A DNA stretch of 12,568 nt from Thermotogae bacterium (lineage in GTDB: Bacteria; Thermotogota; Thermotogae; UBA12178). The notes beneath the pieces are model-generated. The model worked only from the letters and a program-made list of their open reading frames with translations. It ran no database searches and was not told the origin of the DNA. A program made the position numbers and the translations under genes. Location: assembly GCA_003641795.1 (NCBI GenBank), contig QNAP01000029.1:1-12568 (forward strand), read 5' to 3'. Shown here piece by piece: positions 1-6,359 of this stretch. The stretch's first letter is position 1. The number at the start of each line of letters is the position of its first letter.

Positions 1-44
1 CTTCTACCCTCCCCCTTGATTTCACATTGCAGAATGCTTGTCTT

Positions 45-304
45 GCGAAGCGCCGATGCGAGCACTCGTACAAACGGGCACCGAGCTACACGGATGTAGC
101 GAGCACTCTCCTCCCCACTTCAGAATCCCTCACGATCACACGGCCTCACGAGCGCCGAGTGAGCATCCAAACAAAACGACCTCGAAGCCGCACGGATGCG
201 GATGAGAGCGAAGCTGAAGCACGACGCTGAATCTTCGCGTGGGTCGTTTTGTGGATGCAAACGAGGAAAAAAGCGAGTGCGAGCTGCGTGAGCGTGAGGG
301 GTTC
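45..304 (+). ncRNA. Structured intergenic element, candidate small RNA
   Basis: This stretch has no credible protein gene but folds extensively. The outer stem pairs 123-134 (GAATCCCTCACG) with 293-304 (CGTGAGGGGTTC), 12 bp with one G-T. A second stem pairs 145-150 with 287-292. A 17-bp stem with an AA bulge pairs 163-181 with 242-258. Inside it a three-way junction carries a small hairpin (188-201) and another (208-213 with 233-238). A separate hairpin lies at 85-100. Two hairpin loops are CGGA closed by A-T, and 89-97 lies within ACACGGATGT, which fits the known CsrA/RsmE site consensus ACANGGANGU. Short direct repeats occur: GCGAGCACTC at 58-67 and 99-108, and CCTCACGA at 128-135 and 144-151. 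Strand and ends are unknown. It could be a regulatory RNA, a decayed repeat element, or the 3' region of a gene lying before the window. Confidence 0.35.
163..258. repeat. Long imperfect inverted repeat (17 bp arms)
   Basis: The left arm at 163-181 reads GCATCC, AA, then ACAAAACGACC. The right arm at 242-258 reads GGTCGTTTTGT then GGATGC. All 17 bases of the right arm match, leaving only the AA at 169-170 unpaired. The 60-base apex itself contains two further hairpins: CCGCA-CGGA-TGCGG at 188-201, and GCGAAG/CTTCGC at 208-213 and 233-238. Perfect arms of this length are unlikely by chance. They point to a structured transcript or a palindromic DNA element. Confidence 0.75.
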
Positions 305-368
305 ACCAGTGTTATGCGGTTGAGTAAATTTGAACCGTTATCTTGCTTGTTCCCAGGTGGTAAATATC

Positions 369-397
369 TGCGTGTCATGTGCCAAGAAGTGTATAAT
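369..397 (+). promoter_or_regulatory. Candidate promoter of the opine dehydrogenase operon
   Basis: A perfect -10 hexamer TATAAT sits at 392-397, 45 bases before the first start codon at 442. The region about 17 bases upstream (369-374, TGCGTG) is a poor -35 match, so the call rests on the -10 and its position. The leader would be about 38 nt and contains the ribosome site AAAGGAGG at 425-432. Confidence 0.45.
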
Positions 398-441
398 TAA
401 ATGTATCGCGGAATCTTTCCTTTAAAGGAGGAATAGGTGCG

Positions 442-1527
442 ATGATCAAGATAGCCGTTATTGGTGCAGGAAACGGCGGTCAGGCGCTTGCTGCTTATCT
501 CGCATTTCGAGGCCTTGACGTCACGTTATACAATCGAAGCTACAAGAGAATTGCCCCTATTATCAAGAATGGGAAGATCAGAATGGAAGGGTACATCCAA
601 GGCGAAGTTCGGATTTCCTCAGCTACTACAAACATCGCGGAAGCAATAAGGGGGAGGAAGCTGATCATGGTGGTCGTCCCAGCCTTCGCTCACAGAGACA
701 TAGCTACGAAACTAGCGCCGCATCTCGAAGATGGTCAGATCATCCTTCTAAATCCTGGTAGAACTGGTGGTGCCATGGAAGTCAGACAGGTGCTGAGACG
801 TCACAATGTCACAAGGAACGTGGTGGTGGCCGAAGCACAGACCTTCGTCTTCGCATCCAGGATGTCGAATCCCGGTGTGGTTAAGATCTTTCGCATAAAG
901 AACGCGGTACCTATCTCCGCTTTGCCAGCTACTCGCAACGATGAGCTCCGTGAAGTGATGCGGAATGTTATGCCCGAATTTGAGGTGGTACCGAACGTCA
1001 TCTACACCAGCTTCAACAATATCGGTGCAGTCTTTCACCCAGCTGTTCTTTTGCTGAATGCTGCCCGTATCGAAACCACAGCGGGTAAGTTTGAGTTCTA
1101 TTTGGAGGGTATTTCTCCCTCAGTTGCGAAAGTGTTGGAGGCGGTGGATCGAGAGCGTTGCAATGTTATGGCTGCCTTCGGCGTGGAACCCATGACCGCC
1201 AAGGAGTGGTTGAACTACGCCTACGACGTGCTGGGCAAAGATCTGTACGAATCAATTCACAACAATTCCGGTTATCAAGGCATACTGGCACCACCAAGCA
1301 TTGTCAACAGATACATCTTGGAAGATGTTCCCATGAGCCTCGTGCCCATTTCTTCCTTCGGCAAACTTTTTGGAATCGATACTCCCACTATCGATGCGGT
1401 GATTCAAATCGCCAACATCATGATGGAAATGGACTTTTGGGAAAACGGACGGACAGTGATTTCTTTGGGATTTGCAAACGCGACTTTAGAAGAGATAACC
1501 CGGTTCGTCGAGGAGGGGGAGCTGTGA
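442..1527 (+). CDS. NAD(P)-dependent opine (octopine/nopaline) dehydrogenase-family protein
   Basis: This 361-residue cytoplasmic oxidoreductase belongs to the octopine/nopaline dehydrogenase family, whose members reductively join an amino acid to a 2-oxo acid, or the reverse, using NAD(P)H. A Rossmann nucleotide-binding loop GAGNGG sits at residues 8-13. The C-terminal half looks like the all-helical opine dehydrogenase domain. It contains the FHP motif (His199-Pro200), in the place where the family has its catalytic histidine. Length is normal. The ATG at 442 follows AAAGGAGG by 9 bases. The stop overlaps the next gene's GTG start by 4 nt, so the two are probably translationally coupled. 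Because the partner genes encode a B12 mutase-like protein and an ATP-grasp ligase, the substrate is probably an unusual amino acid; that is inference. Related ketopantoate or glycerol-3-phosphate dehydrogenase folds are possible but fit less well. Confidence 0.85.
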   Translation: MIKIAVIGAGNGGQALAAYLAFRGLDVTLYNRSYKRIAPIIKNGKIRMEGYIQGEVRISSATTNIAEAIRGRKLIMVVVPAFAHRDIATKLAPHLEDGQIILLNPGRTGGAMEVRQVLRRHNVTRNVVVAEAQTFVFASRMSNPGVVKIFRIKNAVPISALPATRNDELREVMRNVMPEFEVVPNVIYTSFNNIGAVFHPAVLLLNAARIETTAGKFEFYLEGISPSVAKVLEAVDRERCNVMAAFGVEPMTAKEWLNYAYDVLGKDLYESIHNNSGYQGILAPPSIVNRYILEDVPMSLVPISSFGKLFGIDTPTIDAVIQIANIMMEMDFWENGRTVISLGFANATLEEITRFVEEGEL

Positions 1528-3152
1528 AACATGGGAGGAAGATTTTGGGAGCGGCAATTGGCAGCGATGTGCATGTTGCCGGATTGCTGAACTTCCTTCG
1601 CGTTGCGGAGGCCGAAGGGCTTGAAACCGCCTACCTCGGCGGAGCCGTTTCCATAGATAAACTCGTTGAGGAGATAGACCGAACGAAACCAGATGTGGTA
1701 GCCATCAGTTACCGACTTGGAGCAGAAGCGTTGGAACGTCTACTTGGAAGGTTGAAGGGAAAGATGCAACTTTCGAGGATAAAGCCAACCTTCATCTTCG
1801 GTGGTACGATGGAGACCGCGGCTGTCGCTCGGAAATCAAAGTTTTTCGACAGGATTTTTGATGGTAGTGAAGAGATCGAGGATGTTGTGATGTATCTGCG
1901 AGGATCCGTGAAGCGTGCAAAAGGAGAACTTCCTCCTCAAACACTTCCCGAAAGGATCGAGTACAAGTCTCCCTATCCCCTTGTGCGCCATCATATAGGA
2001 TTGCCGACGAAAGAAGAAACTGAACGGGAGATAGCCGCTTTGGCGAAATCGGGATTGTTGGACATAATCTCTCTCGCTCCGGATCAGAACTGTCAACAGT
2101 ACTTCTTCGAACCGGAGAAGATGGATCCAAGGCAGGATGGAGCAGGAGGAGCTCCCATACGTACGGTTGGCGATTTCAAGAGGCTTTACCAGGCTTCAAG
2201 AAGAGGGAACTACCCTCTTATGCGGTGTTATGCTGGCACCAACCACCTTGTGGAGTTCTCGAAACTGCTCAAAGAGACGTTGAACAACGCCTGGGCTGCT
2301 ATTCCCATATTCTGGTATAGTGATCTTGACAGGCGCTCCGAAAGAGAACTTCTTTTGGCGATACGAGAGAACATGGAAGCCATACGCTGGAACGCAGAAC
2401 ACGGAGTTCCCGTGGAAGTGAACGATTCTCACCAGTGGGAGCTGAGATACGCCCACGATGCGGTGGGTGTTGCTGTAGCTTATATAGCAGCCCACGTCGC
2501 CAAAGGACTTGGTGTCAAATGGTATGTGCAGCAATACATGCTCAATACCCCTCCCACACTCTCACCTCGCATGGATCTAGCGAAAGCCATCGCAAAGATG
2601 GAACTGGTGGAATCGCTGGCGGACGAACATTTCATTCCGTATCGCATGATCCGCACGGGTCTTCTCTCCATGCCCGCGGACGAAGACGCGGGGAAAGGTC
2701 AGCTTGTCAGCTCCATGTTCTACGGTTCTTACCTCAAACCACACATAATCCATGTGGTGGCCTACTGCGAAGCTTTCAGGAGGGCCACCAGCAAGGAGAT
2801 CATCGAGAGTGTGAAGATGGTGAGGAGGGCGTATTCGGAAGCCATGAAAGGCTTGCCGGATTTCGCAGCAGATTCAGGGATCCGGTCCAGGGTTAATCAG
2901 CTCAAGGAAGAAGCTATGGAAATCGTTGAGGCTATCAAGGCTCTTGGCTATTCTGCGGATACGGATCCACTGCTCAACCCTGAGGTGCTCTACGAAGCCG
3001 TCAAAAGGGGAATGCTCGATGCTCCAGGACTTGTGGGTTTCTCTGTGGCCAAAGGAGAGGTGAAAACGAGGACGATCGACGGTGCCATCTACGCTGTCGA
3101 TGAGGAGGGCGATCCCATCACCGAGAAGGAAAGGTTGGTGAAGTTGAGGTGA
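1524..3152 (+). CDS. Cobalamin-dependent mutase-like protein, N-terminal B12 domain fused to glutamate-mutase-E-like barrel
   Basis: The 542-residue protein starts at GTG 1524 after AGGAGGGG and overlaps the previous stop as GTGA. Residues 1 to about 125 form a cobalamin-binding domain: DVHVAG at 15-20 fits the DxHxxG base-off/His-on signature (His17 would bind cobalt), with FGGT near 92-95 as the usual glycine turn. Residues of about 145-540 resemble the catalytic subunit of glutamate mutase (MutE). Similar stretches are the arginine/glycine-threonine segment at 233-239 (MRCYAGT), the EHG segment at 292-294, and YEAVKRGMLDAPG from 490. Family members rearrange carbon skeletons through an adenosylcobalamin radical. 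The second substrate arginine that I recall in MutE appears replaced (VEVND, 297-301), so the substrate is probably not glutamate. No reactivase (MutL) gene is in the window. An activity other than mutase cannot be excluded. Confidence 0.8.
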   Translation: MKHGRKILGAAIGSDVHVAGLLNFLRVAEAEGLETAYLGGAVSIDKLVEEIDRTKPDVVAISYRLGAEALERLLGRLKGKMQLSRIKPTFIFGGTMETAAVARKSKFFDRIFDGSEEIEDVVMYLRGSVKRAKGELPPQTLPERIEYKSPYPLVRHHIGLPTKEETEREIAALAKSGLLDIISLAPDQNCQQYFFEPEKMDPRQDGAGGAPIRTVGDFKRLYQASRRGNYPLMRCYAGTNHLVEFSKLLKETLNNAWAAIPIFWYSDLDRRSERELLLAIRENMEAIRWNAEHGVPVEVNDSHQWELRYAHDAVGVAVAYIAAHVAKGLGVKWYVQQYMLNTPPTLSPRMDLAKAIAKMELVESLADEHFIPYRMIRTGLLSMPADEDAGKGQLVSSMFYGSYLKPHIIHVVAYCEAFRRATSKEIIESVKMVRRAYSEAMKGLPDFAADSGIRSRVNQLKEEAMEIVEAIKALGYSADTDPLLNPEVLYEAVKRGMLDAPGLVGFSVAKGEVKTRTIDGAIYAVDEEGDPITEKERLVKLR

Positions 3153-4102
3153 GGCCGAAAAAGATAACGATCGTTCATGACATGGAGTTAGATGAACACA
3201 AGAGAGAGATGTTGGATGCTGTTGAGGTTGTTCTCAAAAGGCGTTTTGAAGTGGAGAGAATCCCCTTCGACGAGACATTCTTCCAAAGAATGAAGAGTGC
3301 CGAGTTCGTCTTCAACCTTTCTACCGCCGGGGGTAGAGATTCTCGTCAGCTACACGTTCCCGCGGTTTTGGACCTTATGGGTGTGCCGTACACCGCTTCC
3401 TCGGCTCTTGCACATGCTTTGTGCATCGATAAATCTGTGACGAAGATCGTGCTTCAGCACAGTGGTATCCCAACTCCACGATTTTCAGTGGTAAAGCCAG
3501 GAGATCGGTTAGAGAATATGGACTTCGACACGGATTATCCCGCCATCGTAAAACCGGTAAGGGAGGGTAGTGCTCAGGGGCTTTGGAAAGATTCAGTGGT
3601 GAACAACGTAGAAGAATTGAAGCGAGCCGTGAAACGAATCCACGATAACTTTCATGAGCCTGCCTTGGTGGAAGAATTCGTGGATGGGAGAGAATGCACA
3701 GTAGGACTTATAGGAAACGGTGAAGACTTGGAGGTGCTTCCCATCCTCGAGATAGACTTCTCCCATCTTCCAGAGGGGGTGGAGCGGTTTTACTCCTATA
3801 GAGTCAAGAACGAGATCGATCACTACCTACGGTTTCACTGTCCAACAGAACTCGATCCAAAGCTTGAGAGAAGGATACATCAAGGATGTAAAGCCGCATT
3901 CAAAGTGATGGGTCTTAGGGATTATGCACGTATGGACGTGAGGATCAGAGATGGAGAGTATTACATCTTGGAGATCAACTCACTTCCCCTCTTAGTGCCG
4001 GTGTACTCGGACATAACCAAGATGGCGGAGGCTGCGGGGTACGGTTATGAAGGGCTCATCATGAAGATTCTCGAGGCTTCTTTCGAACGTTATGGATTTT
4101 AA
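3149..4102 (+). CDS. ATP-grasp ligase, D-alanine-D-alanine ligase-like
   Basis: This 317-residue cytoplasmic enzyme should form an amide or peptide bond by way of an acyl phosphate, using ATP and magnesium. It starts at GTG 3149, overlapping the mutase gene stop by 4 nt. The Ddl-like order is visible: an N-terminal domain with GVPYTASSALAHALCIDK (residues about 78-95), then the ATP-grasp central segment (YPAIVKPVREGSAQGL), the acidic patch ALVEEFVDGREC, and the metal site ILEINSLP near the C-terminus. It departs from true Ddl: the HGxxGEDG loop is replaced by STAGGRDSRQ, the N-terminal glycine/serine/glutamate loop is absent, and the stretch after EINSLP lacks the usual GMT/GFT. These loops help set substrate choice, so cell-wall D-Ala-D-Ala synthesis is unlikely. 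With its operon partners it probably joins an unusual amino acid to a second molecule. Confidence 0.8.
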   Translation: MRPKKITIVHDMELDEHKREMLDAVEVVLKRRFEVERIPFDETFFQRMKSAEFVFNLSTAGGRDSRQLHVPAVLDLMGVPYTASSALAHALCIDKSVTKIVLQHSGIPTPRFSVVKPGDRLENMDFDTDYPAIVKPVREGSAQGLWKDSVVNNVEELKRAVKRIHDNFHEPALVEEFVDGRECTVGLIGNGEDLEVLPILEIDFSHLPEGVERFYSYRVKNEIDHYLRFHCPTELDPKLERRIHQGCKAAFKVMGLRDYARMDVRIRDGEYYILEINSLPLLVPVYSDITKMAEAAGYGYEGLIMKILEASFERYGF

Positions 4103-4122
4103 AAAAAGAGGAGGGATCGGAT

Positions 4123-4473
4123 ATGGCGCACGTGGGAAGAGCGGAGGATGTTCAACCTGTGGTCTACGATGGAGAAGGTGCCAAGGGAGTTGAAAAGAGA
4201 GTCTTGGTGGGGTCGAAGCAGGGAGCCGAGAACTACGTCATGCGACTCTTCACGTTGAAGATAGGAGGATACACCCCTAAGCATTCTCACCCCTGGGAGC
4301 ACGAGGTCTTCGTGGTAGAGGGAGAGCTGGAATTGGAGGTTAGTGGTGAAATACACAAACTCTCTCAAGGTTCCTTCGCCTTCGTTCCAGCGGGCGAGGC
4401 GCATCAGTTTAGAAATGCTGGTCACGGGATTGTGAAGTTCATCTGCGTGATCCCTTCTTCGGGAGGAGAATAA
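4123..4473 (+). CDS. Single-domain cupin, TM1459-like
   Basis: This small 116-residue protein folds as one cupin barrel. Both signature motifs are intact: GGYTPKHSHPWEHEVFVVEG (residues about 48-67), giving three histidines and a glutamate, and GSFAFVPAGEAHQFRN (about 83-98), giving the fourth histidine. It closely resembles Thermotoga maritima TM1459 as I remember it, a manganese-binding cupin with four histidine ligands. Its biological role is not established. The gene begins 20 nt after the ligase stop with its own ribosome site GAGGAGG, and it is the last gene before the terminator, so it should be co-transcribed. It may be a metal-dependent isomerase, dioxygenase or accessory protein acting on the operon's product; sequence alone does not decide. 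Confidence 0.85.
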   Translation: MAHVGRAEDVQPVVYDGEGAKGVEKRVLVGSKQGAENYVMRLFTLKIGGYTPKHSHPWEHEVFVVEGELELEVSGEIHKLSQGSFAFVPAGEAHQFRNAGHGIVKFICVIPSSGGE

Positions 4474-4476
4474 AAG

Positions 4477-4502
4477 AAAAGTCCGCCGTTGGCGGACTTT
4501 TT
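4477..4502. terminator. Intrinsic terminator between convergent operons
   Basis: GTCCGCC (4481-4487), loop GTT, GGCGGAC (4491-4497), then TTTTT. The stem extends by A-T pairs from 4477-4480, so the minus strand also reads as hairpin plus T-run. It can therefore stop both the plus-strand cupin operon and the minus-strand protease gene that ends at 4520. Confidence 0.9.
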
Positions 4503-4519
4503 GGAAGAATAAAATAAGA

Positions 4520-5356
4520 TCATGAATTCTTCCTGTCCCGATACGAGGCCGGCACGTACTGTACTGAGGGTCTGCGTTGTTCTGTTTGCTTGTAGAGATC
4601 CATGAGAGCATAGATTTCCTCCGGCATTTCCGTATTGATAGGCAATCCCAGTTCTCTCGCTTCCTCCACGGTTATAGGATAATCGTGGGTCCAAACACCT
4701 GAGCAGAGCTTTTCAGCGAGCTCTCCAGCCTTCGTTTCGCCCATTTTTTCCGTCAACAAATCTTTTACGAAGCGTTTCATCTGCTCCACAGCTTTTCTGG
4801 AGACGTCTGCGAGGATCAGTGTTTGGTCATCGATTTCGTTCGTGTCCTTCATCTCCAACACTTTTAAAATCGAAACAGCGGGATACTGGCCGATCTGGGG
4901 ATCCAAGGGTCCAAGTACTGCGTTGCCGTCCATGACGATCTCGTCTGCGGCCAAGGCTATCAGTGTTCCGCCGGACATGGCATAGTGCGGGACGAAGACC
5001 GTCACCTTGCTTTTGTGCTTTTTGAGCGCCCTGGCAATCTGCTCTGCTGCCAACACCAGCCCACCGGGAGTGTGGATGATGAAGTCGATAGGCATGTCAT
5101 CGGGAGTCATCTTTATGGCTCTCAGCACTTCCTCAGAGTCTTCGATGTCGATGAACCGCCTCATTTGAAGGCCGAAGAAACTGAAAGACTCCTGTCGGTG
5201 AATCAGGGTGATCACCCTGCTGTTACGTTTCTTCTCGATTTCTCGAATAGTCATGAGTCTCGCGTTTCTAACGGATCCGCTGCGGAGCAATGGAAGGAAG
5301 ACACTGAAGATCATGATCATCCAGAAGATCTGAAAAACGAGCGTACCTATGTCCAT
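4520..5356 (-). CDS. Membrane-anchored SDH-family (Clp-class) serine protease
   Basis: The 278-residue protein has one N-terminal membrane segment (residues about 5-24) and a ClpP/SppA-like crotonase-fold domain of the SDH serine protease family. Motifs typical of the family are present: HTPGG at 95-99, AMSGGT at 126-131 with Ser128 as likely nucleophile, and GPLDPQIG at 149-156. Such enzymes are thought to cut membrane proteins or signal-peptide-like segments, with the active site placed at the membrane. The start is ATG 5356, supported by GGAGGTG just upstream. The open frame extends further back inside the preceding gene, but that part has no protease similarity. It lies 13 nt after the oppF-type gene and is probably co-transcribed. 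Its physiological substrate is unknown. Confidence 0.85.
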   Translation of the reverse strand: MDIGTLVFQIFWMIMIFSVFLPLLRSGSVRNARLMTIREIEKKRNSRVITLIHRQESFSFFGLQMRRFIDIEDSEEVLRAIKMTPDDMPIDFIIHTPGGLVLAAEQIARALKKHKSKVTVFVPHYAMSGGTLIALAADEIVMDGNAVLGPLDPQIGQYPAVSILKVLEMKDTNEIDDQTLILADVSRKAVEQMKRFVKDLLTEKMGETKAGELAEKLCSGVWTHDYPITVEEARELGLPINTEMPEEIYALMDLYKQTEQRRPSVQYVPASYRDRKNS

Positions 5357-5369
5357 GTCAACACCTCCA

Positions 5370-6359
5370 TCAGCTGTAAAGATAGCAAGCCACTCTGCGC
5401 CCTGATTCCAACTCTTTGAGCTTCGGTGGGGCTGTCTTGCACACTTCCTTAGCATAGGGACATCTTGGATGAAAAGGGCATCCAGATGGGGGATCGATGG
5501 GATTTGGGACCTCTCCCGCGGGTATGAGTTTCTTCTTTTTTTCCCCAGCCTTGGGGTCGGGTTCCGGTACTGCGGAGATGAGAGCTCGAGTGTAGGGATG
5601 CTTGGGATCGGTGTAGATGTCCTTAAAAGACCCCTCTTCCACGATACGCCCCAGATACATGACGGCGATCCTGTCGCAGATATACTTTGTAGTTGCCAGA
5701 TCATGGGTTATGAAAAGGTAGGTTAGATTGAACTCATGCTTCAAGTCCATCATCAGTTTTAAGAGTTGGGAGCGCACCGAAACGTCGAGCATTGCCACCG
5801 CTTCGTCCGCCACCACGAATTTTGGTCTTGTTATGAGCGCTCGGGCAATCACCACACGTTGGCGCTGTCCACCGGATATCTGACGCGGAAACCTGTTGTA
5901 GAACTCCTCAGCAGGTCTGAGGTTGACTCTCTCAAGCATTTCTATAACCATCTCACGCTGCCTTCTCTTGTTCTCCCCGATGCTGTGGATTACCAAAGGA
6001 TGACGCACAGCTTCACCTATTCTCATGTAAGGATTCAGCGAAGCCAAGGGATCTTGAAAGATTATCTGCATTTCCCTCCTCAGGCGTCTCATCTCTTCAG
6101 CTCCAAGGGATGTGATCTCCTTTCCAGCGAAGAAGATCCGTCCCGCCGTGGGTTCTTCGAGTTTGAGGATGAGCCTCCCGGTGGTGGTTTTACCACTTCC
6201 AGACTCCCCTACCAATCCAAGTGTTTGGCCTTCCTCTATTTCAAAGCTCACGCCATTCACCGCGTGTACTTTCTTCCTTTCACGGGTAAAGAGCGCTTTC
6301 ACGAAGTTTATTCTGACTGGAAAGTGCTTGACGAGATTCTCCACCTTCAGCAGTGTCAT
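5370..6359 (-). CDS. oppF: Oligopeptide/dipeptide-type ABC transporter ATP-binding protein (OppF-like)
   Basis: One of two ATPases driving an Opp/Dpp-type importer; 329 residues, on the inner face of the membrane. Walker A GESGSGKTT is at residues 51-59. The Q-loop FQDPLASLNP, signature ISGGQRQR, Walker B FVVADEAVAMLD and switch ITHDL follow in order. The Walker B tail reads EAVAMLD rather than the common EPVSALD, with the catalytic glutamate kept. The C-terminal oligopeptide-transporter extension carries a cysteine cluster (CPFHPRC, then a third and a fourth Cys) as in family members suspected to hold an iron-sulfur cluster. The start is ATG 6359, after GGGGAGG and overlapping the previous stop as ATGA; the longer open frame to 6455 is read-through into oppD. 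Substrate (peptides or, as for several Thermotoga homologues, sugars) cannot be told. Confidence 0.9.
   Translation of the reverse strand: MTLLKVENLVKHFPVRINFVKALFTRERKKVHAVNGVSFEIEEGQTLGLVGESGSGKTTTGRLILKLEEPTAGRIFFAGKEITSLGAEEMRRLRREMQIIFQDPLASLNPYMRIGEAVRHPLVIHSIGENKRRQREMVIEMLERVNLRPAEEFYNRFPRQISGGQRQRVVIARALITRPKFVVADEAVAMLDVSVRSQLLKLMMDLKHEFNLTYLFITHDLATTKYICDRIAVMYLGRIVEEGSFKDIYTDPKHPYTRALISAVPEPDPKAGEKKKKLIPAGEVPNPIDPPSGCPFHPRCPYAKEVCKTAPPKLKELESGRRVACYLYS

Noticed and set aside
58..108. Possible CRISPR repeats (GCGAGCACTC twice)
   Set aside because: Only two short copies, no regular spacing, and no further units or cas genes.
27..230. 67-codon plus-strand frame in the first intergenic region
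   Set aside because: It lies across the hairpins, has no ribosome site, and its Arg/Ser-rich product looks like translated structured DNA rather than a protein.
136..378. 80-codon minus-strand frame
   Set aside because: Same self-complementary region, no ribosome site, low-complexity Ser/Arg content, no recognisable family.
1158..1523. Upstream extension of the mutase frame
   Set aside because: It overlaps the dehydrogenase gene in another frame and encodes no recognisable protein; GTG 1524 with AGGAGG is the supported start.
4985..5419. 144-codon plus-strand frame opposite the protease gene
   Set aside because: It is a mirror of a well-supported minus-strand gene with family motifs.
5357..5704. 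Upstream extension of the protease frame
   Set aside because: It lies inside the OppF-like gene and has no protease similarity; the membrane segment and ribosome site support ATG 5356.
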